Of a stretch of DNA of 64,000 nucleotides, positions 24,862-34,597 are shown one piece after another; position 1 is the first letter of the stretch, and every line of letters starts with the position of its first letter. The notes beneath the pieces were generated by a model. The model searched no databases. It saw only the letters and a program-made list of their open reading frames with translations, and was not told the origin of the DNA. Where the stretch lies: positions 62,770,006 to 62,834,005 of the forward strand of contig CM061245.1 of the NCBI GenBank assembly GCA_030848705.1. Reading direction: 5' to 3'. The position numbers and the translations under genes are program-made. The DNA is from Heracleum sosnowskyi. Lineage: Eukaryota > Streptophyta > Magnoliopsida > Apiales > Apiaceae.

Positions 24862-25077
24862 AACATTTCCAGCTTCTAGACTACCATATCCTTCTGTTAT
24901 ACCTTTGTTGTTATCTCCAAAGGTAACCACTGGGCCAGCTTTCTCAACCACATTTGATAGTAGGGCTCTATCTCCGGTCATATGCCTTGAACATCCACTA
25001 TCCAGAACCCACACAACTCGGTTCACCTGTTCCACACCCTGCACTATCCAACTGATTAGAACTTCTTTGGAATCCAA
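24862..25077 (-). pseudogene. Copia X: start of pol (protease), truncated
   Basis: Encodes the retropepsin-like region of a SIRE-type copia pol: VVWVLDSGCSRHMTGD is the active-site block, then EKAGPVVTFGDNNKG and YGSLEAGNV. Homology stops exactly at 24862 against the Tat-like leader, so the rest of pol is lost. It lies just downstream of X gag in a different frame, beginning after a GTGCAG|GG acceptor-like site. Confidence 0.88.
25039..25059 (-). promoter_or_regulatory. Gag-stop / branch-site / 3' splice-site-like junction, copia X
   Basis: In the element's sense, gag ends W-I-P-K-K-F then TAA inside CTAAT (25055-25059), a branch-point-like pentamer. GTGCAG|GG follows, its AG ending 17 nt after the putative branch A. 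The same composite occurs in copia Y, Z1 and Z2. Splicing here is inferred, not shown. Confidence 0.45.
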
Positions 25078-27281
25078 ACTTGATTGTGTCCGGCATACTT
25101 AAAGAACTGGCCTTTGTCAGGAAAAACAACATTCTTGATTTTAACCACTTCAACTTCCTTAACGAAAGAGCATTTCCACTTATAACCAGCCTTAACAAAT
25201 TTATTAGTAGGCTTAGGTATAAATGTGTCCACTCTAACTTTAGAAGGACTAGCAGTCTTGGATATAGCATGCTTCTTGTTATTGACATGTTGACGGGGAG
25301 CAGTCTTATCATTTGATGCATGATTATTATTAAAATAAACATACATTACATTAAAAGCACAAGACATGCAATTCGCAACACCACATGCTTTATGAGATAA
25401 ATCTACACTAGGCATGTTATGCATGTTAGACATGTTGTTTTGTTCCAACTTATGAGTGTCTAATTTTGTCTCCGTTGTTTGAACAACTTTGACAGAACTT
25501 TTAGGCACACACTTTTTGGATTGGATAATCCCATTGGCAATGTCCTCAGTACGCATCTCTTCTTGAATGATGATAGAAGATTCAATCAAAGGTTCTGCTA
25601 TAGATTCTTTAAATAGATGGTCTTTAACACCCTTAATCACATGTAGTATACCCCTTTCTTCAGCACTAACTCTATTAGGGGTATTAATGCCTAACATTCC
25701 AACAGCCTCGTTATAGCCAAAACCTATATCAATAGTTTGACTAATAGCTTGCTTGTTGAAAATCTCTTTAGCTGTTTTGCAAGAATTATAGTAAGCTCTA
25801 ACCTTTGTCTCAAGTTCAGTGATCTTATCTTTAAGAATTGTTTTTAACTGTTTATAAAAATTAACACTATTCTCAAGAAAAGCTACCTTCTTAGTAAGTT
25901 CATCTTGATTAACATGCACTAGTCTCAATTCTTTAACTTCCTTTTCAAGAGAAGTGTTCTGAAGAATTATTCTATCATTTTCACTACGTGCACAAGATAA
26001 TGTACTACTAAGATGATAAATCATTTCAGAGTCAGTGAACTTTCCCTCATACTTAGGAGATGAAGTGTTGCCTTCTTTTGCCATGAGTGCTAGATTTCCA
26101 ACTTCTCTATCTTCCTCATCACTATCTGTATCATCCCAACTCTTGCCTTCAAAAAGATAAGCTTTCCCAGTCTTGTTCTTCTTACTTGAATCATATGAGT
26201 TCCTTTTTGCTTGTCTTGGCTTTTTGCATTCAGTAGCAAAGTGTCCCAACTCATTACAATTAAAGCATCTAATTGTGCTTCTGTCCACTGTTCCAGTTTT
26301 ATAGCCACCCTTTTGTGCTATTTGAGGAAGAAGAACTACCTCTCTGGAATCTGCATTTGAACTTAAGATTAGGATTTCTTCTGAATCTGAAGTTTCCAAA
26401 CTTCTTCACTATCATTGCTGTTGATTCATCTTCCAGTTGTTCAAGCTCTTCCATGGAATAGAAGTCACCATCAGATTGACTTGTGGAACTACAGTAACAT
26501 CCTTGTCAGAACTGGAAGGTTGAACAACCTTCTCTTCCAGTTTCTGTGGAACTTCTGCCACCAATGCAGTGGATGTACTGACCACTTTACCTGTCCCATA
26601 TATTTCCTTCTATTGAATATGTTCCAGTTCATAGGTTTTCAAAACACCATAGAGTCTTTCCAGTGAAATCTCACCTAAGTCCCTTGCTTCTCTAATGGCT
26701 GAAATCCTGTGCTCCAAATCAGATGGAAGTGTTAGAAGGAATTTCTTGTTTATCTCCTTGATGCTGTAATACTTTCCATGAAGACTCAGATCATTGATCA
26801 ATTTGTTGTATCTCTAAAAAACATTAGAGATTCCTTCACCTGGATTAGATCTGAAGTGTTCATATGAAGAGGTAAGAATTTCCATTTTATTTTCTATGAC
26901 TTCTTTTGTCCCTTCATTGATTATCTCAATCGTATCCCAAATGTGTTTAGCATCTACACAATTTAAAACATGATTGTTCATGATTGGATCTAGACAATCA
27001 ACCAGAATTAACTATACGCTTGCATCCAGAGAAACATCTTCCTTTTCATTAGCTGTATAGTCTTTTGGATCTTTGGGATACATCTTAGCAACTTGTGTAA
27101 CAACATTATTCTCAATATGCTCTTCTTCAACAACCATAGGAATTTTTGGTCCGTTCTTCAATACACCAAGATAATTTGGATTTGCCACTTGAAGAAATAA
27201 GAGCATCTTCTTCTTCCACGTTGGATAGTGCTCTTTACTGAACATAGGAATTTTGACGGCTCCAACTTTTTGAGTAGTCAT
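25056..27281 (-). pseudogene. Copia X gag (broken)
   Basis: SIRE-type Gag, which packages element RNA. The N-terminus at 27281 (MTTQKVGAVKIPMFSKEHYPTW) is the DUF4219/UBN2-type start, followed by AKHIWDTIEIINEGT and EISLERLYGVLKTYELE. A CCHC knuckle (CFNCNELGHFATEC) lies near 26250, then a long coiled-coil-like, Lys/Glu-rich region, ending W-I-P-K-K-F at 25056. Breaks: TAG at 27012-27014, a stop near 26816 (GAG to TAG relative to the duplicate copy), TAG at 26610, and a frameshift region near 26320-26420 containing TGATAGTGA. The 5' third is part of a tandem duplication. Inactive. Confidence 0.88.
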
Positions 27282-27363
27282 CTTGAATTTTATAAAAATA
27301 AAAATTTGAACGTTCTTGATAAATCACAAAAGTATGAATCTTGATTTGTGCGTCAATCAATTA

Positions 27364-27377
27364 GCTCTGATACAAAT
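27364..27377 (-). other. Primer-binding site of copia X (copy A)
   Basis: ATTTGTATCAGAGC in the element's sense: tRNA-iMet complement with one substitution (TTGGTATCAGAGC expected). It adjoins the LTR end at 27378. Confidence 0.8.
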
Positions 27378-27756
27378 TGTTAGCTTCTGATAAGTTTGTA
27401 GAAGACGGGGGGTTCAATACAAACGGTACTGTTTTCTCGAATTTTTTCGGTTCTTAATTTAACAATTTAAGAACAAATAAGCGTGGAATTAAATGAAATA
27501 AAATTCAAGTTAAATATAACTTATATTAAACTTGAAAGGTGTTACAATTACAGTACAAATTACAAGGTTTGAATCTCAAACTATTTAAAACAAATCTAGA
27601 ATAAATTCGACATGAATTTATCTATTTTTGTAATGAAAAGATCGAATACTAAAAAGTAGATCGAGATCAATTCTAGGGATAATGATCCGCTAGATAGTCA
27701 AACAAGTACAAGTAAATAACTTCTAGTAGTTTGGATATAACATTAACTACTAGAAA

Positions 27757-28374
27757 TTAATTCACTTGAATTTGAAGCTCGGCAGTTGGTTCTTCAGTTA
27801 AGAGTAGAATGATAGATGTTACTTTCTGTCTTAATATCTTGTTTATCTCCTTGATGCTGTAATACTTTCCATGAAGACTCAGATCATTGATCAATTTATT
27901 GTATCTCTCAAAAACATCAGAGATTCCTTCACCTGGATTAGATCTGAAGTGTTCATATGAAGAGGTAAAAATTTCCATTTTATTTTCTATGACTTCTTTT
28001 GTCCCTTCATTGATTATCTCAATCGTATCCCAAATGTGTTTAGCATCTACACAATTTAAAACATGATTGTTCATGATTGGATCTAGACAATCAACCAGAA
28101 TTAACTATACGCTTGCATCCAGAGAAACATCTTCCTTTTCATTAGCTGTATAGTCTTTTGGATCTTTGGGATACATCTTAGCAACTTGTGTAACAACATT
28201 ATTCTCAATATGCTCTTCTTCAACAACCATAGGAATTTTTGGTCTGTTCTTCAATACACCAAGATAATTTGGATTTGCCACTTGAAGAAATAAGAGCATC
28301 TTCTTCTTCCACGTTGGATAGTGCTCTTTACTGAACATAGGAATTTTGACGGCTCCAACTTTTTGAGTAGTCAT
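27757..28374 (-). pseudogene. Copia X gag N-terminus, duplicate copy B
   Basis: The second copy of the gag start (28374, MTTQKVGAVKIPMF) differs by one residue in the first 89 codons from copy A (R for G after KN) and shares its TAG (28105-28107). The frame resumes at 28074 (MNNHVLNCVDAKHIWDT) and runs into the LTR segment at the duplication junction (27838), so it encodes no complete protein. Confidence 0.88.
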
Positions 28375-28457
28375 CTTGAATTTTTATAAAAATAAAAATT
28401 TGAACGTTCTTGATAAATCACAAAAGTATGAATCTTGATTTGTGCGTCAATCAATTA

Positions 28458-28471
28458 GCTCTGATACAAAT
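28458..28471 (-). other. Primer-binding site of copia X (copy B)
   Basis: Same ATTTGTATCAGAGC as copy A, 1,094 bp away, flush with the LTR end TGTTAG on the plus strand at 28472. Confidence 0.8.
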
Positions 28472-29010
28472 TGTTAGGTTCTGATAAGTTTGTAGAAGAC
28501 GGGGGGTTCAATACAAACGGTACTGTTTTCTCGAATTTTTTCGGTTCTTAATTTAACAATTTAAGAACAAATAAGCGCGGAATTAAATGAAATAAAATTC
28601 AAGTTAAATATAACTTATATTAAACTTGAAAGGTGTTACAATTACAGTACAAATTACAAGTTTTGAATCTCAAACTATTTAAAACAAATCTAGAATAAAT
28701 TCGACATGAATTTATCTATTTTTGTAATGAAAAGATCGAATACTAAAAAGTAGATCGAGATCAATTCTAGGGATAATGATCCGCTAGATAGTCAAACAAG
28801 TACAAGTAAATAACTTCTAGTAGTTTGGATATAACATTAACTGCTAGAAATTAATTCACTTGAATTTGAAGCTCGGCAGTTGGTTCTTCAGTTAAGAGTA
28901 GAATGATAGATGTTACTTTCTGTCTTAATATCTTGTGCTTCTACTTTCTGTATTCTTTTTGATATTTGTACGCCTCCTTTGTTGAATTAGAATGACTATA
29001 AAAAAGACTT

Positions 29011-29215
29011 GGCATGACTGTCCAACTGACTTGGCATGACTATCACAAAGACTTGGCATGACTTTCGGTATGACAATCAATAGAACTGGCATGACTCACA
29101 ATTTGCTTGACATGACTTTCGGCATGATAATCAATAGAACTAGCATAACTCACAATTTGCTTGGCATGACTTTCGGCATGACTCAGAAAAGGCTTGGCAT
29201 GACTTTCGGCATGAC
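29011..29215. promoter_or_regulatory. GGCATGAC motif array with 54-bp tandem units
   Basis: Eight exact GGCATGAC (29011, 29033, 29055, 29088, 29163, 29175, 29196, 29208), plus one-mismatch copies at 29067, 29109 and 29121. Pairs spaced 12 bp as GGCATGACTTTCGGCATGAC recur. A 54-bp unit repeats from 29055 to 29108 and 29109 to 29162, with a partial third copy from 29163. It lies in the U3 part of the LTR, so regulatory binding sites are plausible. Confidence 0.8.
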
Positions 29216-29232
29216 TATCCAAGGATAGTCAT
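29211..29232. repeat. Perfect 10-bp inverted repeat
   Basis: ATGACTATCC, AA, GGATAGTCAT: a perfect 10-bp stem with a 2-base centre, directly at the end of the GGCATGAC array. Confidence 0.85.
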
Positions 29233-29589
29233 TCCAGTTCATTTTGATAGTCATTTCAACTTTATATTAATTCTAAATTAATTAACTTATCAATTAATTT
29301 AAGGAGTAAATTAATTCGGATTGAATTAATTTATTGAATAAATTAAAACTATTTTAATTAATTAAGAGAGAATTAATATAGTTACTTGATAGCAAAATCA
29401 TCTTTTAAACCACTGAACATAATGACGAACTTCCATAGAATGATGTTGACACTCTATGTACTGTCTGGTTCATTAGTGACTAAATGCAATAATTGTTCTT
29501 CATCTTTTGACTTTAAGTGGTGGTTCATTTTCTTTTCCCTTTATCAAACATTGTAACCTGTACACTTGTTGTCCCACTGTTGAAATCTC

Positions 29590-29988
29590 TGTCATTTTAA
29601 TAGATCCACTTTCTTGAATACTTCATTGAGGCTTGATCAAATAAATGAACTTCTTTCAATGTAGAATTACTTCAAGTCTGTAGATTGACTTTAATCTTCA
29701 TTCTTTTGACTGATGTTATCTTCTGAGATTCTTGTGACAATTGAATTATTATTTACTTATTACATTCTTGTTTAAGTTGAGTAGAATCCTCGATGTTTAC
29801 AAATAGGCCAATGCATATGCCTTTCACCCTTCAAGTTTAATATTAGTTATATTTAACTTGAATCTTGTTTCATTTCATTCCGCACTTATTTGTTCTTGGA
29901 TTGTTAAATCACGAACCGAACAAATTCGATAAAACGGTAAAATTTGTATTCAACCCCCCTTCTACAAACATATCAGGACCTAACATAG
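29590..29988 (+). repeat. Opposite-facing copia LTR end
   Basis: Plus-sense LTR 3' end: GTATTCAACCCCCCTTCTAC ... GGACCTAACA, stopping at 29988. Its last 170 bp (29818-29988) are an imperfect inverted copy of 28472-28640. It cuts directly into copia Y integrase coding at 29989 and is followed by no primer site, so it is a solo or 3' LTR, or the partner of a recombined pair. The start is unclear. Confidence 0.6.
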
Positions 29989-30960
29989 TTTAGATTCACA
30001 CAACATAGTTCTAACAACTTCAATAAGAGTTCTATTCTTTCTTTCCACTACACCATTCTGTTGAGGTGTTCTGGTAGCAGAGAATTACTGAACAATTCCA
30101 AGTTCTTTGAAGAAGTTTCCAAGTGTTGCATTTCTGAACTCAGTTCCATTGTCACTTCTTAGAATTTGAACTTTTGACTTAGACTTTCTGTAAAGTACCT
30201 TGATATGATCAATGATTTCCAGAGTTGCTTCATCTTTTGATTCTAAAAATTTCACCCAAGTATATCTAGAATAGTCATCCACCATGACAAGTGCATATCT
30301 CTTTTTGTCTAAAGATAGAACATTTACTGGGCCAAAAAGATCCATGTGGATTAACTTAAGTGCTTCCGGATTTGTGTTGAGCTGCTTTGACCTATGGATA
30401 GCTTTTCTTAGCTTTCCCTTTTGCTAGTCCTCACACAGTCCTTCATGACAGAATTCATGTTGAGGAAGTCCTTTCACTAGTTCTTTCTTCATGATTAGGT
30501 TCATTGTTTTCAAGTTCAGATGTGAGATCTTCTTGTGCCAAAGCATACTGTCAGCAACATAGGCTTTACCATAGAAACAATAAATTTTGTCCTTCTTTGC
30601 TGAGTCCAAATCAGCTACAAATAAGCTTCATTTCCTTACTTCTTTGAGAGTTAGGCTGCCAGTTTTCTTGTTGTAGATTGAACATTCCAAAGTTCCAAAA
30701 TCAACTTTGAATCCTTTATCACAGAATTGACTAACACTGAGTAGATTGTGCATTAGTCCTTCCACAAGAGCAATGTCTTCAATGATGATGTTTCCTACTT
30801 CCAAAGAGCCATGCCCCACTGTATAACCTTTAATGTTGTCTCCAAAGTTATTATTGGACCAGATTTCTTCAACAAATGTGATATCAGGGTTTTATCACCT
30901 GTCATGTGTCTAGAGCAGCCACTGTCAATGACCCACATGACCTTCTTATTTCCCTGCACA
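29989..30960 (-). pseudogene. Copia Y pol: protease, GAG-pre-integrase, integrase (truncated)
   Basis: Minus-strand SIRE-type pol. Protease block VMWVIDSGCSRHMTGD lies near 30910; then SLEVGNIIIEDIALVEGL; GAG-pre-integrase (LWHKKISHLNLKTMN); integrase core with MDLFGPVNV (first D), SDNGTEF (second D) and PQQNGVVERKNR (E) near 30050. Breaks: frameshift near 30819 and stops at 30628, 30424 and 30085. Coding stops at 29989 against the LTR; RT and RNase H are missing. Confidence 0.88.
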
Positions 30961-30976
30961 AAAAAAGTTGGATTAG
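30954..30976 (-). promoter_or_regulatory. Gag-stop / branch-site / 3' splice-site-like junction, copia Y
   Basis: Gag ends W-V-P-K-T-T, TAA inside CTAAT (30972-30976), then CCAACTTTTTTTGTGCAG|GG. The AG ends 19 nt after the putative branch A. The T7 run makes this the best acceptor of the four copia families. Confidence 0.5.
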
Positions 30977-32246
30977 GTTGTCTTTGGTACCCACTCTTTG
31001 TTGAGTCCAGCAGTCTCAGTTGGATATTGCAAACATCAACATTAACATCACTATAAGTATAAGATGGTTCCCTTTTGACTTCTTTAACCATCCATTTTGA
31101 TTTAGGATAAAACTTGGTCTTTTTCCTTGAGGATGATTTGTCCTTACCATCAGTACAAGGACTTGAAGTCTCAGAATGAGTCTTCACAGATGGCATGAAA
31201 GAGCATTTCTCAGAAGATAATATTGGTATATTAAATCATGTACTCGTGATAGTGATTTTACAAGGCATGCAATCAATGTTATTACAAACACTCACAGATC
31301 TTTGCATTACTAGGGTTCTGTGCAAATTACCAAGTTCAAATGTAGCATTCATTTTAGTACATGATGGTTTATTTACACACATAAGTTAGATGATGTAATG
31401 ATCCACAGTTATTGCAAAGCTTCCTAGGTGCACCCTTAACATGAGTAAAGTCATTCTTCTGATTGATTCCTAACTTGCCATTTCTGTTATTCTCAGTTCT
31501 ACTGATACTAGGAGTGACAACATGTTCTAAAGTTGTTGTCGACAAGCCCTTGACAGTACCTTCCAACTTTACTGTCTTGACAGTATCCTTGACAGTAAGT
31601 TTGGAAGTTGTTGTCATAGCTTTGTTCTTGACAATACCTTTTAAAGTTACCATCTCATCCTTTTTGACAACATCTTTTGAACATACTGTCAGATTGCCTA
31701 CCAAAGTTTCTGTCGGGGATTTTGTGATAGAATCTTTGTTACCAGATAACATACTGTCAATACATTCATCTTCTTCAAGTAGCTCTTGTTTGATAAGTAA
31801 GGCTTCCTCATCAAACTCACGTTCAGCGTTCTTGATGATTGGTTTCTTGACATTTTTCAACACATGAGGTTTGATAGTATTTTTGTTTGTACAGGAATCT
31901 GAAGCAATCTCCTTACCAGGTCTTCTAGAGTAATTAAATCATATGCAAACTTTCTGATTTTCGGTGTGGTTCTCATGATATTCCTGAACTAATTTGGAGG
32001 AGTTTCCATAGGTTAACCTAAGTTCATTTTCTTCAATTTTGTTTCTGAGAAATTCCTCTATCTCCTTAGCACAAAAAATATTATTCTTAAGTCTGGCATT
32101 TCTAAGATATCATTTTTGGCCTGAATCTTATCATTCAAATTAGTTAACCTAACAATTTCTTCATTAACAGCAGTTAAACTAGTATGAATGTTAAAGATTT
32201 CAACACTTAAGCTTTCAGCAGTCTGTTTGAATTCAGAATTAGACAT
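30973..32246 (-). pseudogene. Copia Y gag, 5' truncated and frameshifted
   Basis: C-terminal part of a SIRE-type Gag. It shows a coiled-coil-like stretch at 32246-32058 (LSVEIFNIHTSLTAVNEEIV), a Lys/Thr/Val-rich segment with repeated T-V-K at 31560-31770, a CCHC knuckle (CNNCGSLHHLTYVC) at about 31380-31420, and the W-V-P-K terminus at 30973-30993. The N-terminal UBN2 part and first knuckle are absent. Frames change at least twice. Confidence 0.75.
31545..31760. repeat. TTGACAGTA / TACTGTCA motif cluster in copia Y gag
   Basis: TTGACAGTA or its complement occurs at about 31550, 31570 (as TACTGTC), 31577, 31588, 31684 and 31751, with a TTGACAATA variant near 31628. In the coding sense it often encodes T-V-K. 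It may be this family's private repeated motif. Confidence 0.55.
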
Positions 32247-33921
32247 ATCAAGTCCGTGTGTATGTACTCCATGACTCAGGTAAGTCTTGGTATATGTTTG
32301 TTGTTAACATTCCTTGTATATTTGTTTATTGTGATGTGCTTGTTGGATTATAATATCTTAAATGTGATAAATATAGATGAGAATTTCATATTTAGAACTT
32401 TTTCAATATGTTTTTTTTGACATTATAACTTCATTTTTAGCTAAAAATCAGTATGTTGTATGTTGTGTATCAGTATACGCTATTTTGTAATATTGTATGC
32501 TATCATATTCTGTGATTGTGATTTCGTGCCTAAATTTGTTCATTAGATTATATACAATTGTGTTATGTATTACCAATAAAATAGAGTTGTCATGTTTGCC
32601 TTAGTTGGTTTAATTAGTAGGTGGTCATATATGATTCCTTAATTTAGGCCTCAAAGAGATAATATGGTTCTATAATGTGAGCGGGTGGAGTTTCATTTTT
32701 TTGAAATTATAAGTTATGTTGTGTATATGATATTTAAGAGTGATTATTTCATTTTCGGTTTCAAAAATTATAGTTTTAATGCACTAATTTATTACCTAAA
32801 TTTCATCCATGTGTTTAATATCCATTAATGTGGTTTTAAATGTTAAATAATGAATATAAGTTACATGCATTCAATTTATTTATTCTGATCATTTTTTGGG
32901 TTACCTACTTTAAATATGTTACTTTGATTTTATTTATTTTTCTTGGATGCAGCATTTACTTGTCAGTTTTATAAAAATATGTGTTCTTTTTTAGTCACTA
33001 TTTTAATTTATATCATTCATGTTTCAGTTTTATAAAAAATTATTTGCTTTCATGTAAAAAAAACAAGTGTGATAGTCGATTCTAAAAACTTGTACTAACA
33101 CCTAATAATTGGTTATCTCATTTGTAAAATAAATATTTCCATATTACACATAAATATAAATATGTAATTTGTCAATTTGGTATTTCATATGAAAAACTCT
33201 ATTACGAAAAATTGGATCTAGTCGTAGAAATTAGAAAGATGTGTGATTTTTATATCTAGTCGAAAAATACGTATTGAACTCGTAAGTGTTAACCATACAT
33301 CTCAAAAACCTAAATTTTCTCTATCACATTCTATACAATTCTTATCATTTTCTTGGCCATTTCTGTAAGGAATGATGTTAACAAAAATAATGATTTTTTA
33401 GGGTTTTGATTAATTTTAACAAGAGTAAAGTGCACGTTGTGTACCTGCAGTTTGTGTGTCAGACCACTTGGGATACTCCACTTCAAAAACTACCACGTGC
33501 TATACTGAAATTTCAGTTTCACTATGTTATGTGTATTTTCCTTAAAACACAACTGAAATTTAAGGGTAAAACAGTCTTCTCATCATCATCATCTTCTTTC
33601 TCAAACCCATATCCACCATTGATAAAAATTTTGAGAAATTAAAACTTGAATATCTCATTTATTTCTTAAGGAAATCAAGTCATTCAAATCGCAATAAAAT
33701 CAACTCTTTCTCCTATACAAATTGATACTAATTTTAACTATGAAAGATTTACATAAAAAAAATTGAATTTTTCAAAATGAACGACCTTGCTCTGGTTACT
33801 TCAAGATTTAATTTCTACATATACATATTGCTTGAAGTTAATCTTTTGATGCAAGAGCATCATGACTGATGTACTTGTTCTCATAGTGTCCAACGTGACT
33901 TTGGACTTATTATATTCAATG
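32247..33921. other. AT-rich spacer, no gene seen
   Basis: Very AT-rich with stops in all frames. A CAG|GTAAGT donor-like site (32278) and a TTGGATGCAG acceptor-like site (32951) exist on the plus strand, but no coding exon flanks them. The 78-codon frame at 33406 is not supported. Confidence 0.5.
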
Positions 33922-33926
33922 TTATC
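33922..33926. repeat. Target-site duplication ttatc (left, Z1)
   Basis: TTATC before the left LTR, repeated at 45968-45972 after the right LTR. Confidence 0.93.
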
Positions 33927-34488
33927 TGTTGCCCAGTAAATAACAATTGTAGAAGGGGGGTTGAATACAATTGTATAAGATTCTCGACTTAATAAATTAT
34001 GTATCACAAATATAAAAGAATAATAACAACTTTATTAAATCTGATATAAAACTGTTACAAACTCTCTCAAGAAATTCTGATGTTCTTGAGAGCTTCTAGG
34101 TTACAAAAATACTCGTGTATGTGATCGATATAAATCTAAACCTAAACTGTGTTTATATACTACACAGCTTCTCTATCAATTACATGATAAGTCCTAATCA
34201 ATTACAAAGATTGAAACATATCCTAAATTGATAGCTTCATTACTATAAATAAGGAACCGACAAAATAAACTTCCTTATTTAACTAGACTCCAAATATAAC
34301 TCGAAGTAGGAATCCTGATCAGCTTCCAGTCCTGATGATCAATTCTGATCCCAGTCCTGATATAAATCCTGATGATAATCCTGATACTGACGCTTGAGCA
34401 AATACTGATGAACATGCAATACTGATGACGTCAGCAATCCTGAACAGTTGGGTCTAGATCCTGACGATCATTGAATCCTGATCTAACA
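33927..34488 (-). repeat. Z1 3' LTR
   Basis: 562 bp, plus strand TGTTGCCC...TCTAACA. A TATA-type TTTATATAC lies at 34152-34160. ATCCTGAT and close variants cluster at 34312-34482, the start of U3 in the element's sense. Confidence 0.95.
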
Positions 34489-34503
34489 ATCTCCCTCAAT
34501 CTC
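34489..34503 (-). other. Z1 polypurine tract
   Basis: GAGATTGAGGGAGAT in the element's sense directly precedes the 3' LTR. Confidence 0.85.
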
Positions 34504-34597
34504 ATACTTTGTAAAATAAAGTATAGATTCCTAGATTCAATGATGTCAAAAACATATATACAAAATGTACAAATATTTACAGCAGCAACTTATCTGT

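Larger units (their letters stand above)
26745..28930 (-). repeat. 1,093-bp tandem duplication of gag start, leader and LTR edge
   Basis: Copy A is 26745-27837, copy B is 27838-28930. Each holds gag N-terminus, the primer site and about 460 bp of the LTR. At the junction LTR sequence runs straight into gag through a shared TCTTGT; the same hexamer is at the outer left edge (TTTCTTGTTTATC) and right edge (TATCTTGTGCTTC). That is the footprint of a microhomology-mediated or replication-slippage duplication. A TAG in gag is common to both copies, another stop is only in copy A, so the element was already dead when duplicated. Confidence 0.92.
28472..29240 (-). repeat. Copia X 5' LTR (minus sense), right edge uncertain
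   Basis: Plus strand starts TGTTAGG, next to the primer site. GTAGAAGACGGGGGGTT just inside is the typical 3' end of these LTRs in the element's sense (compare 33927 and 47346). The upstream (U3) side holds the GGCATGAC array. The LTR start could not be fixed because an opposite-facing LTR follows. Confidence 0.7.

Noticed and set aside
29011..29215. CRISPR-like array
   Set aside because: Repeats are 8-12 bp with irregular spacing in a plant LTR; no cas genes.
28472..29988. DNA transposon with long terminal inverted repeats TGTTAGG...CCTAACA
   Set aside because: The left arm is flush with a tRNA primer site and gag, so it is an LTR end. Two opposite LTR ends explain the inverted repeat better.
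32278..32951. Host intron bounded by CAG|GTAAGT and TGCAG on the plus strand
   Set aside because: Flanking sequences do not code; the left side is copia gag on the other strand.
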